Origin: Algiphilus aromaticivorans DG1253
GTDB lineage: Bacteria; Pseudomonadota; Gammaproteobacteria; Nevskiales; Nevskiaceae
Reading direction: 5' to 3'
DNA length: 64,000 nucleotides
Assembly (NCBI RefSeq): GCF_000733765.1
Contig: NZ_JPOG01000001.1
Span: 1,984,001-2,048,000 of the forward strand
Position numbers and translations under genes: made by a program. Positions 29,894-37,479 of this stretch are shown here, piece by piece (positions within the stretch are counted from its first letter, which is position 1; each line of letters begins with the position of its first letter). Below the pieces are notes generated by a model. That model was not told the origin of the DNA and did not search any database. It saw only the letters and a program-made list of their open reading frames with translations.

Positions 29894-31440
29894 GCGCACA
29901 AATCATTGAAGCCCCGCAGGGCAGTGAGGCCTGGCACCAGCACCGCGCCAACCACTACAACGCCAGCGATGCGCCGGCCGCCTTCGGACTGAGCCCGTAC
30001 AAGAAGCGCGCCGACCTGCTCGCCGAGCTGGCGACCGGCTACACGCCGGAAGTCGACGAGCACACGCAGCGGCGCTTCGACGACGGACACCGCCACGAGG
30101 CGACCGCCCGGCCATGGGCTGAGGAGATCATTGGCGAGGAGCTGTTCCCCGTCGTGCTCGCCGACGAGATCGACGGCCTTCGCCTGTCGGCGTCCTATGA
30201 CGGCCTGACCATGGCGCGCGACATCGGCTTCGAGCACAAGACGCTGAACGCCAAGCTGGATGCAGCACTCGCGGATGGCGAGATCCCGGAGGAATACCAC
30301 CCGCAGCTCGAGCAGCAGCTGCTTATCGCCGGCGCCGAGAAGATCCTGTTCATGGCTTCCAAGGGCGACCGCGAGACCATGCGCTACGCATGGTACGAGT
30401 CGCGCCTCGACGTGCGCGAACGCCTCCTCGCGACATGGAAGCAGATCAGCGAAGACGTGCCGGCCTACGAGCACAAGCCCGAGAGCAAGCCGCAGGCCGT
30501 GGCCGCCCCTGTCGATGATCTTCCCGCCGTCTCCGTGCAGGTCAAGGGCGAGATCAGCGTCGTCGACAACTTCAAGGCCTTCGAGGCCGCGCTGCGCGAC
30601 TTCATCGACAACCGGCTGATCCGCGAGCCGCAGACCGATCAGGACTTCGCCGACCTTGACTCGCAGATCAAGGCGCTCAAGAAGGCCGAGGCTGCGCTGG
30701 ACTCGGCCGAGCAGTACGCCATCGCACAGGTCGCCTCCATCGACGAGATGAAGCGCACCAAGACCACGCTGCACGAACTGGCGCGGCAGAACCGGCTTAT
30801 GGCCGAGAAGCTGCTGGAAGCCGAGAAGAAGAACCGGCGCAACGAAATCTTCGATCAGGCCCGGCAGCAGCTGCATGACCACATCGCCGAGATCAACAAG
30901 GGCCTCGGCAAGATCAAGATGCCCGACGTGCCGTGCGACATCGCCGGGGCAATGAAGAACAAGCGCACGCTGGAAAGCCTCAAGGCCGCAGCCGACCAGG
31001 CCGTCGCCGACGCCAAGATCGAGGCCAGCCGCATCGGCCAGAAGATGCAGGCCGGACTCGCGGTCCTGCGCGAAGAAGCCCAGGGCTATGAGGGGCTGTT
31101 CCGCGACGCACAGCAGCTGGTGCAGAAGGACGCCGAAGACCTGCGGGCCGTGGTCCGCGACCGGATCCGGGAGCAGAAGGAGGCCGAGGAACAGCGCCGG
31201 CAGGAGGAGGAAGCCCGCAAGGCTGCCGAAGCCGCCAAGGAGCATGCTCCAGCGCCCGCGCCTGCCCCGCCGGCCGCCGAACCCTCCCCAGCGCCCAAGG
31301 CCGCCGCCAAAGGCGCACAGGCGCCCGCACAGCGTCCGAGCGATGACGAGATCGTGAGCGCGGTTGCTGCGCACTTCGCCGTCAAGCCGGACACCGCGCG
31401 CGGGTGGATTGCCGAGATTCAGCTGCGGAGGGCTGCGTAA
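29890..31440 (+). CDS. YqaJ/lambda-exo-like exonuclease with C-terminal coiled coil
   Basis: A 516-residue protein. Residues 5-170 are the YqaJ viral recombinase nuclease: GSEAWHQHRANHYNASDAP, FDDGHRHEATARPWAEE, GLRLSASYDG, GFEHKTLNAK, EYHPQLEQQLLIAG; these give the acidic and Lys residues of the active site. Residues 200-450 are a long charged coiled-coil region like DUF1351 proteins, then a Pro/Ala-rich linker and a small helical end domain. Typical YqaJ exonucleases are about 200-320 residues, so this is a fusion. It resects ends for Bet. Confidence 0.9.
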   Translation: MSAQIIEAPQGSEAWHQHRANHYNASDAPAAFGLSPYKKRADLLAELATGYTPEVDEHTQRRFDDGHRHEATARPWAEEIIGEELFPVVLADEIDGLRLSASYDGLTMARDIGFEHKTLNAKLDAALADGEIPEEYHPQLEQQLLIAGAEKILFMASKGDRETMRYAWYESRLDVRERLLATWKQISEDVPAYEHKPESKPQAVAAPVDDLPAVSVQVKGEISVVDNFKAFEAALRDFIDNRLIREPQTDQDFADLDSQIKALKKAEAALDSAEQYAIAQVASIDEMKRTKTTLHELARQNRLMAEKLLEAEKKNRRNEIFDQARQQLHDHIAEINKGLGKIKMPDVPCDIAGAMKNKRTLESLKAAADQAVADAKIEASRIGQKMQAGLAVLREEAQGYEGLFRDAQQLVQKDAEDLRAVVRDRIREQKEAEEQRRQEEEARKAAEAAKEHAPAPAPAPPAAEPSPAPKAAAKGAQAPAQRPSDDEIVSAVAAHFAVKPDTARGWIAEIQLRRAA

Positions 31441-31694
31441 TGGAAGACCGAAAGCTATCGCATCACCTTGTGCCCGGCTTGGAGCTGGCCGCGGTATTCA
31501 CGCTACCCGATGCCGACGGTGACATCGGCGTCTATCAGGTTGGCCGCGCCGGCATCACACGCATCTATGTCGTCGAGGAACCCGGCCCGATGTCGATGCT
31601 GCCATGGGCGCGCGTCGAACACGAAAGCCAGCCGCCGGCACTCATCAACCTGCAACACGTCGAGCAAGTGCGGCTCGCGGAGGAGACCGCCTGA
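31440..31694 (+). CDS. Small hypothetical protein
   Basis: An 84-residue protein; its ATG overlaps the exonuclease stop (TAATG). Strand-rich (GLELAAVFTLPDADGDIGVY, ITRIYVVEEPGPMSML). It is the partner in a row of overlapping genes. Family not recognised. Confidence 0.65.
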   Translation: MEDRKLSHHLVPGLELAAVFTLPDADGDIGVYQVGRAGITRIYVVEEPGPMSMLPWARVEHESQPPALINLQHVEQVRLAEETA

Positions 31695-31933
31695 TGCGCA
31701 CCCGCTACCGCTACACCCCAGAGCAGAAAGCCAAGGCCGCGGCTGCCGGCGTGGACATGCAGACGGTCGCCACCCGCGTCAGCGAAGGCTGGGACCGGGA
31801 GAAGGCCCTGACCACCCCGAAGCGCAAGCCGGGCGAGTCCGGCCGGAAGAACAGCCGCAACGGCCGCCACCCCTGGACGATGGCGATCAACATCGAGCGG
31901 GCGGCTGAGAACCGCCGGGGCGGTGCGTCGTGA
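31694..31933 (+). CDS. HTH-like small protein, copy 1
   Basis: A 79-residue basic protein. The segment VDMQTVATRVSEGWDREKALTTP is split here for reading: GVDMQTVATRVSEGWD is the common phage HTH of the type that starts A-x-x-(G) and ends R-x-GWDxExAL. A basic tail with GRKNSRNG follows. It is a paralogue of the next gene. Likely DNA-binding; role unknown. Confidence 0.7.
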   Translation: MRTRYRYTPEQKAKAAAAGVDMQTVATRVSEGWDREKALTTPKRKPGESGRKNSRNGRHPWTMAINIERAAENRRGGAS

Positions 31934-32121
31934 AGCTCACCGAATCCCAGATAGCCACCGCCAAGGCCAACGGCCTCGCCCTAGCCACGGTCCACGGCCG
32001 CATTCGCCGCGGCATGGACCCGGACAAGGCCGTACACGCAGCACCCGCAGATCCCGCCGCCGGCGGACGCAAGAACAGTCGCAAGCCGGGCCACCAGTGG
32101 CGCGGGCGGTTTGCGGGCTGA
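31930..32121 (+). CDS. HTH-like small protein, copy 2
   Basis: A 63-residue protein from a GTG overlapping the previous stop (GTGA). LALATVHGRIRRGMDPDKAV followed by GGRKNSRKPGHQW matches the plan of the previous gene (HTH plus GRKNSR tail). A tandem duplication. Confidence 0.68.
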   Translation: MKLTESQIATAKANGLALATVHGRIRRGMDPDKAVHAAPADPAAGGRKNSRKPGHQWRGRFAG

Positions 32122-32147
32122 GCATCACCACCCACACAGGAGCACCC

Positions 32148-32525
32148 ATGAGCAACAGTCACACCAACATCGCGGAGCTGATCGGAGAGCTGAACGCCGG
32201 CATCTACGAGCAGCAGATCAACAGCGCGCTTTCGGACATCGCGGCGCACGTCTGCGAAACCGGGAAGGAGGGCCAGCTGACGCTGACCTTCAAGGTCAAG
32301 CAGATCGCCGACTCCTCGCAGGTCAGCATCGAGCACAGCCTGAAATCGGTCGTGCCAAAGCTGCGCGGCAAGGTCACCGAGGAGCACTCGACGCAGACGC
32401 CGCTGCACGTCGGCCGCGCCGGGACGCTGACGATCTTCCCCGACAAGCAGCAAGCGATGGACATGGGTGCCGGCGCCGCCACGGGCCGCACCGACTCCAT
32501 CGGAAGCCGCGAGGAGGACAAGTAA
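32148..32525 (+). CDS. Hypothetical protein paired with DUF2303
   Basis: A 125-residue protein. The middle is strand-rich (GQLTLTFKVKQIADSSQVSI) and the first part helical (AELIGELNAGIYEQQIN). An AGGAGC ribosome site precedes the ATG at 32,148. It ends one base into the DUF2303 start. Small proteins of this type often precede DUF2303 in phages (from memory). Function unknown. Confidence 0.72.
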   Translation: MSNSHTNIAELIGELNAGIYEQQINSALSDIAAHVCETGKEGQLTLTFKVKQIADSSQVSIEHSLKSVVPKLRGKVTEEHSTQTPLHVGRAGTLTIFPDKQQAMDMGAGAATGRTDSIGSREEDK

Positions 32526-33328
32526 TGGAAGCCCAGGCCATCCAAGAGATCAAGAGCCTCGTCCTCGCCGGTGAAGGCCGGCGGACGCTGGAAACCGACC
32601 GCCCTGCGCTGGTGCTCGACGGCCAGATCCACGACATCGAGCACCTGCATCCCGGCCGCTGCCGGTTCCGCGGCAAATACACCACCAATGTGCTCAGCGA
32701 GTTCGTCAACTACGTCAAGGGCCACGGCAGCACGGACGGCTCGGGCGTGTTCATCGACGCCGACAACATGACGGCAACAGCCTTCCTGAACCTCGGCGAC
32801 GTGGAGGATCCCGGCCATGCCGACTGGCGCGCGGCGCTGCAGCTCAAGCCCACGGCCGGCTATCAGGCGGTGCGCGGGGTGGAGAATCAGGCGCAGTCCC
32901 AGCGCGAGCTCGCCGAGTTCTGCGAGGACTGGTACGCCTTCCTGTCCGCGGAGGCCAACGGCGAGCAGATCCCGATGAACGCCGCAATCCACGCGATCCG
33001 CGAACTGACGATCGAGCAGCTGAAACGCTCGAAGCACGAGGACCGCGACTTCGGCGCCAGCCGCACGGCGCTGGAGGACATCGAGGCCAAGGCGCGCGGC
33101 GAGATGCCGACGCACCTGCTGTTCGAGACGCAGCCCTATCTCGGCTTCGAGCCCCGCCAGATCCGCATGCGCATCTCGGTGCTCACGTCGCACGACAAGC
33201 CGGCCCTGAGCCTGCGCGTCGTTGGTCGCGAAGCGCTGGTCGAAGACCTCGCGCGCGAGTTCAAGACGCGGCTGCTCGAGCAGGTCGGCGAGTCTGCCAA
33301 CGTGTCCATCGGGACGTTCTCGCCGTGA
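32525..33328 (+). CDS. DUF2303 (YfdQ) protein
   Basis: A 267-residue protein with DUF2303 features: VNYVKGHGSTDGSGVFIDA, then MTATAFLNLGD, HADWRAALQLKPTAGY, and ELAEFCEDWYAFL. Frequent in phage early regions next to recombination genes, but its action is not known to me. The ATG overlaps the previous stop (TAATG). Confidence 0.86.
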   Translation: MEAQAIQEIKSLVLAGEGRRTLETDRPALVLDGQIHDIEHLHPGRCRFRGKYTTNVLSEFVNYVKGHGSTDGSGVFIDADNMTATAFLNLGDVEDPGHADWRAALQLKPTAGYQAVRGVENQAQSQRELAEFCEDWYAFLSAEANGEQIPMNAAIHAIRELTIEQLKRSKHEDRDFGASRTALEDIEAKARGEMPTHLLFETQPYLGFEPRQIRMRISVLTSHDKPALSLRVVGREALVEDLAREFKTRLLEQVGESANVSIGTFSP

Positions 33329-33648
33329 GGATTGCCCTCTACTTCGCCCTGGGCGCAGTGCTCTGCGCTGCCGCCCTGGGCGCGGGTATCGGTGCAGGCA
33401 TGGCCGCATTCGACCAGCCGGCGCTAGTAGAGCGCCTGCACACCTGCCCCACCACCGAATCCCCGCGCAGCTGGCCGCGGGTTGTAGAGCAGCCGTCCGC
33501 GCGGAGTGTCGCGCTGCCGGTATCCGTTGAACCGCTTGAACCGCTGACGCTGGGACCGCGAGCTGTCGGAGCGCGTATGGGCCAGCCAGCAACCACAGAT
33601 GGCCGCCCCGGCCGGCGCGCTGGGGCGGCTTTTGGGGAGGCTGTATGA
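33325..33648 (+). CDS. Small membrane protein
   Basis: A 107-residue frame from a GTG overlapping the DUF2303 stop (GTGA). Residues 3-27 form one membrane segment (ALYFALGAVLCAAALGAGIG); a Cys at 41 (HTCPTTESP) follows. The C-terminal 20 residues are encoded by a terminator-like hairpin (33,602-33,633), so the true end or role of that part is unclear. Confidence 0.58.
   Translation: MRIALYFALGAVLCAAALGAGIGAGMAAFDQPALVERLHTCPTTESPRSWPRVVEQPSARSVALPVSVEPLEPLTLGPRAVGARMGQPATTDGRPGRRAGAAFGEAV
33602..33633 (+). terminator. Terminator-like hairpin inside the early operon
   Basis: GCCGCCCC, 12-base loop, GGGGCGGC, then TTTT. It lies within the 3' part of the frame at 33,325-33,648 and just before the gene at 33,645. 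It could be an antitermination-controlled terminator dividing early from delayed early genes. Confidence 0.5.
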
Positions 33649-33884
33649 CAGAGACCGACCTGCTCGGCGATGCAGTACAGCAACTGCCGCCATCCAACGG
33701 CTACGCCGCGCAGCCGGGCACCGGCCCGGAGGGCGAGACGTGCCGAACCTGCCGCCACTACACCCGCAAGCGGATGTCGAAGGTCTACCGCAAGTGCGGG
33801 CTGATGGCGGAGGTGTGGACGAACGGCCACGGAACAGACATCAAGGCGAGCGCGCCGGCGTGCCGGCGATGGGAGGCCGCATGA
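33645..33884 (+). CDS. Small zinc-binding phage protein
   Basis: A 79-residue protein with ETCRTCRHYTRKRM, YRKCGLM and APACRRW: four Cys as in a zinc knuckle common in phage early proteins. It overlaps both neighbours by four bases. Function unknown. Confidence 0.72.
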   Translation: MTETDLLGDAVQQLPPSNGYAAQPGTGPEGETCRTCRHYTRKRMSKVYRKCGLMAEVWTNGHGTDIKASAPACRRWEAA

Positions 33885-34294
33885 CCACCGACACCGAAGT
33901 GAGGCCTCTGACGGCCCATGAAGCCACGCGCAGCCTGCCGTCGTTACGCGGATATACCGATATTGCGGGCCACGTCGCTGCCATCGCCGACGGCCGCCAC
34001 GCCGTCTACGACACCGCGACGCACGAAGCCGTGGAGCGCCGCGAACTCGACGCCATGCGAGAGACGATCAAGGCACAGGACGCGCTGCTGGACGAGCGGA
34101 AAGCGGAGCTTGAGCGGTTGCGCGGCGGTTGGACGAATTACGCGGGTGACGTGTTTCACACGGTGCGCATGGAAACATTGGAGCGCTACGAAAAAGCATT
34201 GACCCAGATCGCTAACTCGACGAGCAGTGACGACCCGTGTCGCGCTCTGGTTGATACGGCGCGATTGGCACTGAAACAGGAGCAAGAGCAATGA
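33881..34294 (+). CDS. Hypothetical protein
   Basis: A 137-residue protein, helical with a coiled-coil segment (ELDAMRETIKAQDALLDE, RKAELERLRGG) and a C-terminal helix (PCRALVDTARLALKQE). It resembles Ea22-type accessory proteins of phages in its coiled-coil and variable plan. It overlaps the NADAR gene start (ATGA). Confidence 0.62.
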   Translation: MTTDTEVRPLTAHEATRSLPSLRGYTDIAGHVAAIADGRHAVYDTATHEAVERRELDAMRETIKAQDALLDERKAELERLRGGWTNYAGDVFHTVRMETLERYEKALTQIANSTSSDDPCRALVDTARLALKQEQEQ

Positions 34295-35415
34295 CCGACA
34301 TAACTGAAACCTTGCGTAATAGAGCTAATTTTTTTGAGAATCCAGATTACGCCAATAACTCGTTTCCGGGAAGCCTAATAACACCGTTGGCTTTAGAGTT
34401 GCGTCAAGCCGCCGACGAAATCGACCGCCAAAATGCTGAGATTCAGCAACTGCGCGCCGAGCTTGCGGAGCGGAATGGGCAGGAGCCGGTGGCTTGGCGG
34501 CACGATAATCCCGCGCGCGTTGATGTTATCGCTGACGAAGTGAAACGCTTACTGAATGGAGCCAGTGCGTCATCCGGGCATTTACACAGGACGCTAGACA
34601 AAACCGCCCACTACACAATTCCCCTCTACCGACACCCACCCTCCCCGCGCCCGGCGGTGCCGGAGGGCGATAACCACAAACTGGACACCGATGAGCAGGT
34701 GTTCTTCTACGAGCAAGAGTTCTATGTCCTGTCGAACTTTTCAGCGTTCACCCTGACCTGGAAGGGGTTGCGATTCGATACGTCGGAAGCTGCCTATCAC
34801 TGGGAAAAGTTTCCGATGGCGCATGAAATACGCGACAGCATCCGTACTGCAGCATCAGCACATGACGCCTTTCAAATAGCTGCGGAAAATAAGGATCATC
34901 GTCGAAAAGATTGGGACGACGTAAAAGTCGATGTGATGAAAGACATATTGCGGGCCAAAGCGCACCAGCATGAATATGTCCGCCGCAAGCTACGAGAGAC
35001 TGGTCACCGAGAGTTGATTGAGGATTCTTGGCGCGATTCTGTGTGGGGTTGGGGGCCAGATCGGAATGGACAGAACCTGCTAGGCAAACTTTGGATGGAA
35101 GTTCGAGAGGAAATGCTCACCGCCGCCCCCACTCCCCCAGCGGACGCATCGGGCGACGGGCGGGAGGCGTGGCGGCCGATGACTGAGTTGCAGAAGCCGG
35201 CCGGCGGCCAGTGGGACGGCGTCACCTATGTAGCGGCGATAACCGAGTACGGGAACATTCTGCTCGCGACCGACATGGGCGCGTGGAATATGTACCAGCA
35301 CCCGGACCCAGAAGAACCGCCGCTGATCGGGTGGTATCCGCTGCCACGCGGCCGGTGGTGGCGCAGAAAATCCGCCGCACAGGCCGAGAAGGGAAGGGAT
35401 GGCGATGCGTACTAA
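34291..35415 (+). CDS. Ea22-like / NADAR / DUF551-like fusion protein
   Basis: A 374-residue three-part protein. Residues 35-118: coiled coil and EPVAWRHD, ending HYTIPLYRHP, as in Ea22-like proteins. Residues 137-274: NADAR (YbiA) domain with FYEQEFYVLSNFSAF, LTWKGLRFDTSEAAYHW, and WGWGPDRNGQNLLGKLWME. Residues 294-352: DUF551-like (WRPMTELQKPAGG, GWYPLPR). NADAR proteins remove ADP-ribose from guanine or act on ADP-ribosyl metabolites, and some counter DarT-type toxins. The gene is clearly richer in A+T than its neighbours, a sign of recent gain. Confidence 0.86.
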   Translation: MTDITETLRNRANFFENPDYANNSFPGSLITPLALELRQAADEIDRQNAEIQQLRAELAERNGQEPVAWRHDNPARVDVIADEVKRLLNGASASSGHLHRTLDKTAHYTIPLYRHPPSPRPAVPEGDNHKLDTDEQVFFYEQEFYVLSNFSAFTLTWKGLRFDTSEAAYHWEKFPMAHEIRDSIRTAASAHDAFQIAAENKDHRRKDWDDVKVDVMKDILRAKAHQHEYVRRKLRETGHRELIEDSWRDSVWGWGPDRNGQNLLGKLWMEVREEMLTAAPTPPADASGDGREAWRPMTELQKPAGGQWDGVTYVAAITEYGNILLATDMGAWNMYQHPDPEEPPLIGWYPLPRGRWWRRKSAAQAEKGRDGDAY

Positions 35416-35662
35416 AGCATCAGATTGGTACGCCCCAAACACTGGCCGGACTCTCTACGGCATCAAGGTTTATCACGAGGGCAAGTGGGCGCACGCGATG
35501 CAGGACGGCAAGCCTCTGATTTTCCATTCAGAGCTTGAGAGAGACGAGAAGCGCCGCGAGCTACGCAAGCAGGTCATGCACACCGTCCACGAATGGGTAT
35601 CGGTCCATAGGCCGTTCCTGCCGGGAGCCGTTTCCGACCGCTCCGGGGAGGCTTGGCGATGA
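35399..35662 (+). CDS. Small hypothetical protein
   Basis: An 87-residue protein; ATG at 35,399 or the in-frame ATG at 35,405, which is better spaced from the AAGGGA ribosome site. Basic in the middle (ELERDEKRRELRKQV). Overlaps the NADAR gene end. Family not recognised. Confidence 0.6.
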   Translation: MAMRTKASDWYAPNTGRTLYGIKVYHEGKWAHAMQDGKPLIFHSELERDEKRRELRKQVMHTVHEWVSVHRPFLPGAVSDRSGEAWR

Positions 35663-35817
35663 GTAGAGGAATGATTTATTTCCGCACGAACCGACACACG
35701 CTTTTCATCCTGCCGACTATGGCTATCGGCACAGAGATGGGATCCGGCACCCCGTTCCTGGAGTTCGCTTGGCTGTTTTGGGCTGTTGGTATTGGCGAGG
35801 CCGCGCGCGATGAGTAG
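35659..35817 (+). CDS. Small hydrophobic protein
   Basis: A 52-residue protein, coupled to the previous gene (ATGA). It has a hydrophobic stretch (FLEFAWLFWAVGIG) near the end that could be a membrane segment. It overlaps the next gene by eight bases. Family not recognised. Confidence 0.55.
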   Translation: MSRGMIYFRTNRHTLFILPTMAIGTEMGSGTPFLEFAWLFWAVGIGEAARDE

Positions 35818-36163
35818 GGCGGAGAGCGAAGAAGCCCTGCACCGCAAGCTCGTGCATCTCGGCGACCTCATGGGCGACGGCGAGCACCTCGAACCGGGAG
35901 GGGGATGGATCAGCCGAGAGTACCGCCGCATATGCGTGGCGCTCGGCATCGTGAAGCCAAAAACCCGCAAGGCAAAGGACAACGGGCAGGTAGACGCCAG
36001 AATGGCGGAGCGTTTGCAGGCCGTGACCTGTCAAGAATGCAGCGGGGCGCTTCGGCAAACGCGATCGGGATCAATGCGCGCGCAGTGCGTCAACTGCGGC
36101 GCCAAGTTCCAACTGCTGAGAACAGTGAAGCGCGCCTCGCGCAAGGCGGTGGGCGGTGAGTGA
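35810..36163 (+). CDS. Zinc-ribbon protein
   Basis: A 117-residue protein starting at the ATG at 35,810. Helical first half (EEALHRKLVHLGDLMGDG) and a C-terminal zinc ribbon (VTCQECSGAL, then CVNCGAKFQ) with a basic end. Likely nucleic-acid binding. Confidence 0.68.
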   Translation: MSRAESEEALHRKLVHLGDLMGDGEHLEPGGGWISREYRRICVALGIVKPKTRKAKDNGQVDARMAERLQAVTCQECSGALRQTRSGSMRAQCVNCGAKFQLLRTVKRASRKAVGGE

Positions 36164-36350
36164 ACCTGATATGGAAAGGCAACGGTTCCGGCAGATAGGG
36201 CGCGCGACGCCCGGGTCGCCAGCGGGAGACGTTTACGTCAAGGAATCGGCGATAGCGCAGAATGGTTTAGCCGAGTGCAGTCGGCATGTCCGGGAGTTGT
36301 TTCAAGCCGCCTATGACCAGAAGCGCGCCTCGCGCGGGAGGGGTGAATGA
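36156..36350 (+). CDS. Small hypothetical protein
   Basis: A 64-residue protein from a GTG within the end of the previous gene. C-terminal helix (SRHVRELFQAAYDQKRAS). Overlaps at both ends support it. Family not recognised. Confidence 0.58.
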   Translation: MSEPDMERQRFRQIGRATPGSPAGDVYVKESAIAQNGLAECSRHVRELFQAAYDQKRASRGRGE

Positions 36351-36622
36351 GCGAGAAGGTCGTCAGCCTACGCCCCGACCCGCACGCTCAAGGCCCGTGC
36401 GTGTGCCTGTCGTGCCGCCACGAATGGCGCGGCGTCTGGCCGGTTGGTACGGATGAGCTGGAATGCCCAGCGTGCGGCCTGCTGAAAGGCGTCTCGAAGG
36501 GGCTCTACTACCCCGACGAGGGCGAGCCGATCCGGGTTTGCCAGTGCGGCAACGAGTTCTTCCTGATGCGGCCCGACGGGCATTTCTGCCCGGCCTGCGG
36601 CCGATACCAGAGGTATGAGTGA
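36347..36622 (+). CDS. Double zinc-ribbon protein
   Basis: A 91-residue protein with eight Cys in four pairs: CVCLSCRHEW, LECPACGLL, CQCGNEF, FCPACGRY. Two zinc sites are likely. Proteins with this first motif (SCRHEWRG) are common in phage early regions. It overlaps the gene before it by four bases. Confidence 0.72.
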   Translation: MSEKVVSLRPDPHAQGPCVCLSCRHEWRGVWPVGTDELECPACGLLKGVSKGLYYPDEGEPIRVCQCGNEFFLMRPDGHFCPACGRYQRYE

Positions 36623-36846
36623 TGAGCGAATCCGAAAAGGTCGTGCTGTTCCCCGGCATCACGAAGCTCGACCTGCCTGCCGACCGCGTCCTGGATGCCG
36701 CCAAGGATCAGCTCGACCGCTGCGTGATCCTCGGGTACGACGCCGACGGGGAGGAATATTTCGCCAGCTCGATCGCCGATGGTGGCGACGTCTTGTGGCT
36801 GATCGAGCGGATGAAGAAGGCGCTGCTGGAGGTTCCAGACCGATGA
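36622..36846 (+). CDS. Small conserved phage protein
   Basis: A 74-residue protein. VLGYDADGEEYFASSIADGG-type centre (ILGYDADGEEYFASS, then DGGDVLWLIERMKKALLE) recurs in phage proteins from memory, with unknown role. The ATG overlaps the previous stop. Confidence 0.68.
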   Translation: MSESEKVVLFPGITKLDLPADRVLDAAKDQLDRCVILGYDADGEEYFASSIADGGDVLWLIERMKKALLEVPDR

Positions 36847-37004
36847 CCTACGAACAAGGCCTGACCATAGCCCGCAAGCACGGCCTGGCCGCCGAGTTCC
36901 GCCGGGCCTACCGATTTTTCAAACCGTGGTGGGCGTTCTGGCGGTCGGAGGATTCGGCCGTTGCTGATGCTTTGGCGGATTGGGATATGGGAGTCACGCT
37001 ATGA
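36843..37004 (+). CDS. Small phage protein
   Basis: A 53-residue protein (YEQGLTIARKHGLAAEFRRA, then FFKPWWAFWRSED). ATG overlaps the previous stop (ATGA). Similar short frames are common in phage early operons. Function unknown. Confidence 0.62.
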   Translation: MTYEQGLTIARKHGLAAEFRRAYRFFKPWWAFWRSEDSAVADALADWDMGVTL

Positions 37005-37186
37005 CTACACCCGAACTTTGGGACTCCAGGCAGATCGCCGACTACCTGCGCCTGGAGCGCAAGACGGTGCTGAATCGCGTCGTCCACGAACCGGGCTTCC
37101 CAAAGCCCATCGCGGCGGCGAAGCGCAACCGGCTTTGGGTGAAGGATGAGGTCATCGAGCACTTGATTCGGAGGCGGGCGGCATGA
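37001..37186 (+). CDS. xis: AlpA/excisionase-like HTH protein
   Basis: A 61-residue protein with a winged-helix pattern: ELWDSRQIADYLRLERKTV, then HEPGFPKPIAAAKRNRLW and VKDEVIEHLIRRR. AlpA/Xis-type proteins steer the integrase toward excision. It lies two genes before the convergent integrase, as expected. Symbol by analogy only. Confidence 0.75.
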   Translation: MTTPELWDSRQIADYLRLERKTVLNRVVHEPGFPKPIAAAKRNRLWVKDEVIEHLIRRRAA

Positions 37187-37479
37187 AGACGGTCGATGAC
37201 ATTCTCAGAGTTTCCGCTACGTCTCTCGCAACCGGGATTGGCGACCGGATTCTGGATGCAGCGGCCACCCGGCTGGGTTTGCGGCTCAGCATCTCAGACG
37301 CCGCAGTGCGGATGACAACAATGATCCGTGGCGACGTGACCCGGTTCTTTCTTGACGGAGAGCCGCTGATCGAGGTGCTTCCCGTAGCGATAAGACACAA
37401 GGACAACAAGATCCACGCCAGCTTTCATTACCGCCTGCTCGATCCTAATCCAACCGCCCGGCAATATCCGAAGCCGTAG
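37183..37479 (+). CDS. Hypothetical protein next to integrase
   Basis: A 98-residue protein (VDDILRVSATSLATGIGDR, then FFLDGEPLIEVLPVAIRH). It overlaps the xis-like stop and the 3' end of the convergent integrase gene by 35 bases. Family not recognised. Confidence 0.65.
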   Translation: MKTVDDILRVSATSLATGIGDRILDAAATRLGLRLSISDAAVRMTTMIRGDVTRFFLDGEPLIEVLPVAIRHKDNKIHASFHYRLLDPNPTARQYPKP

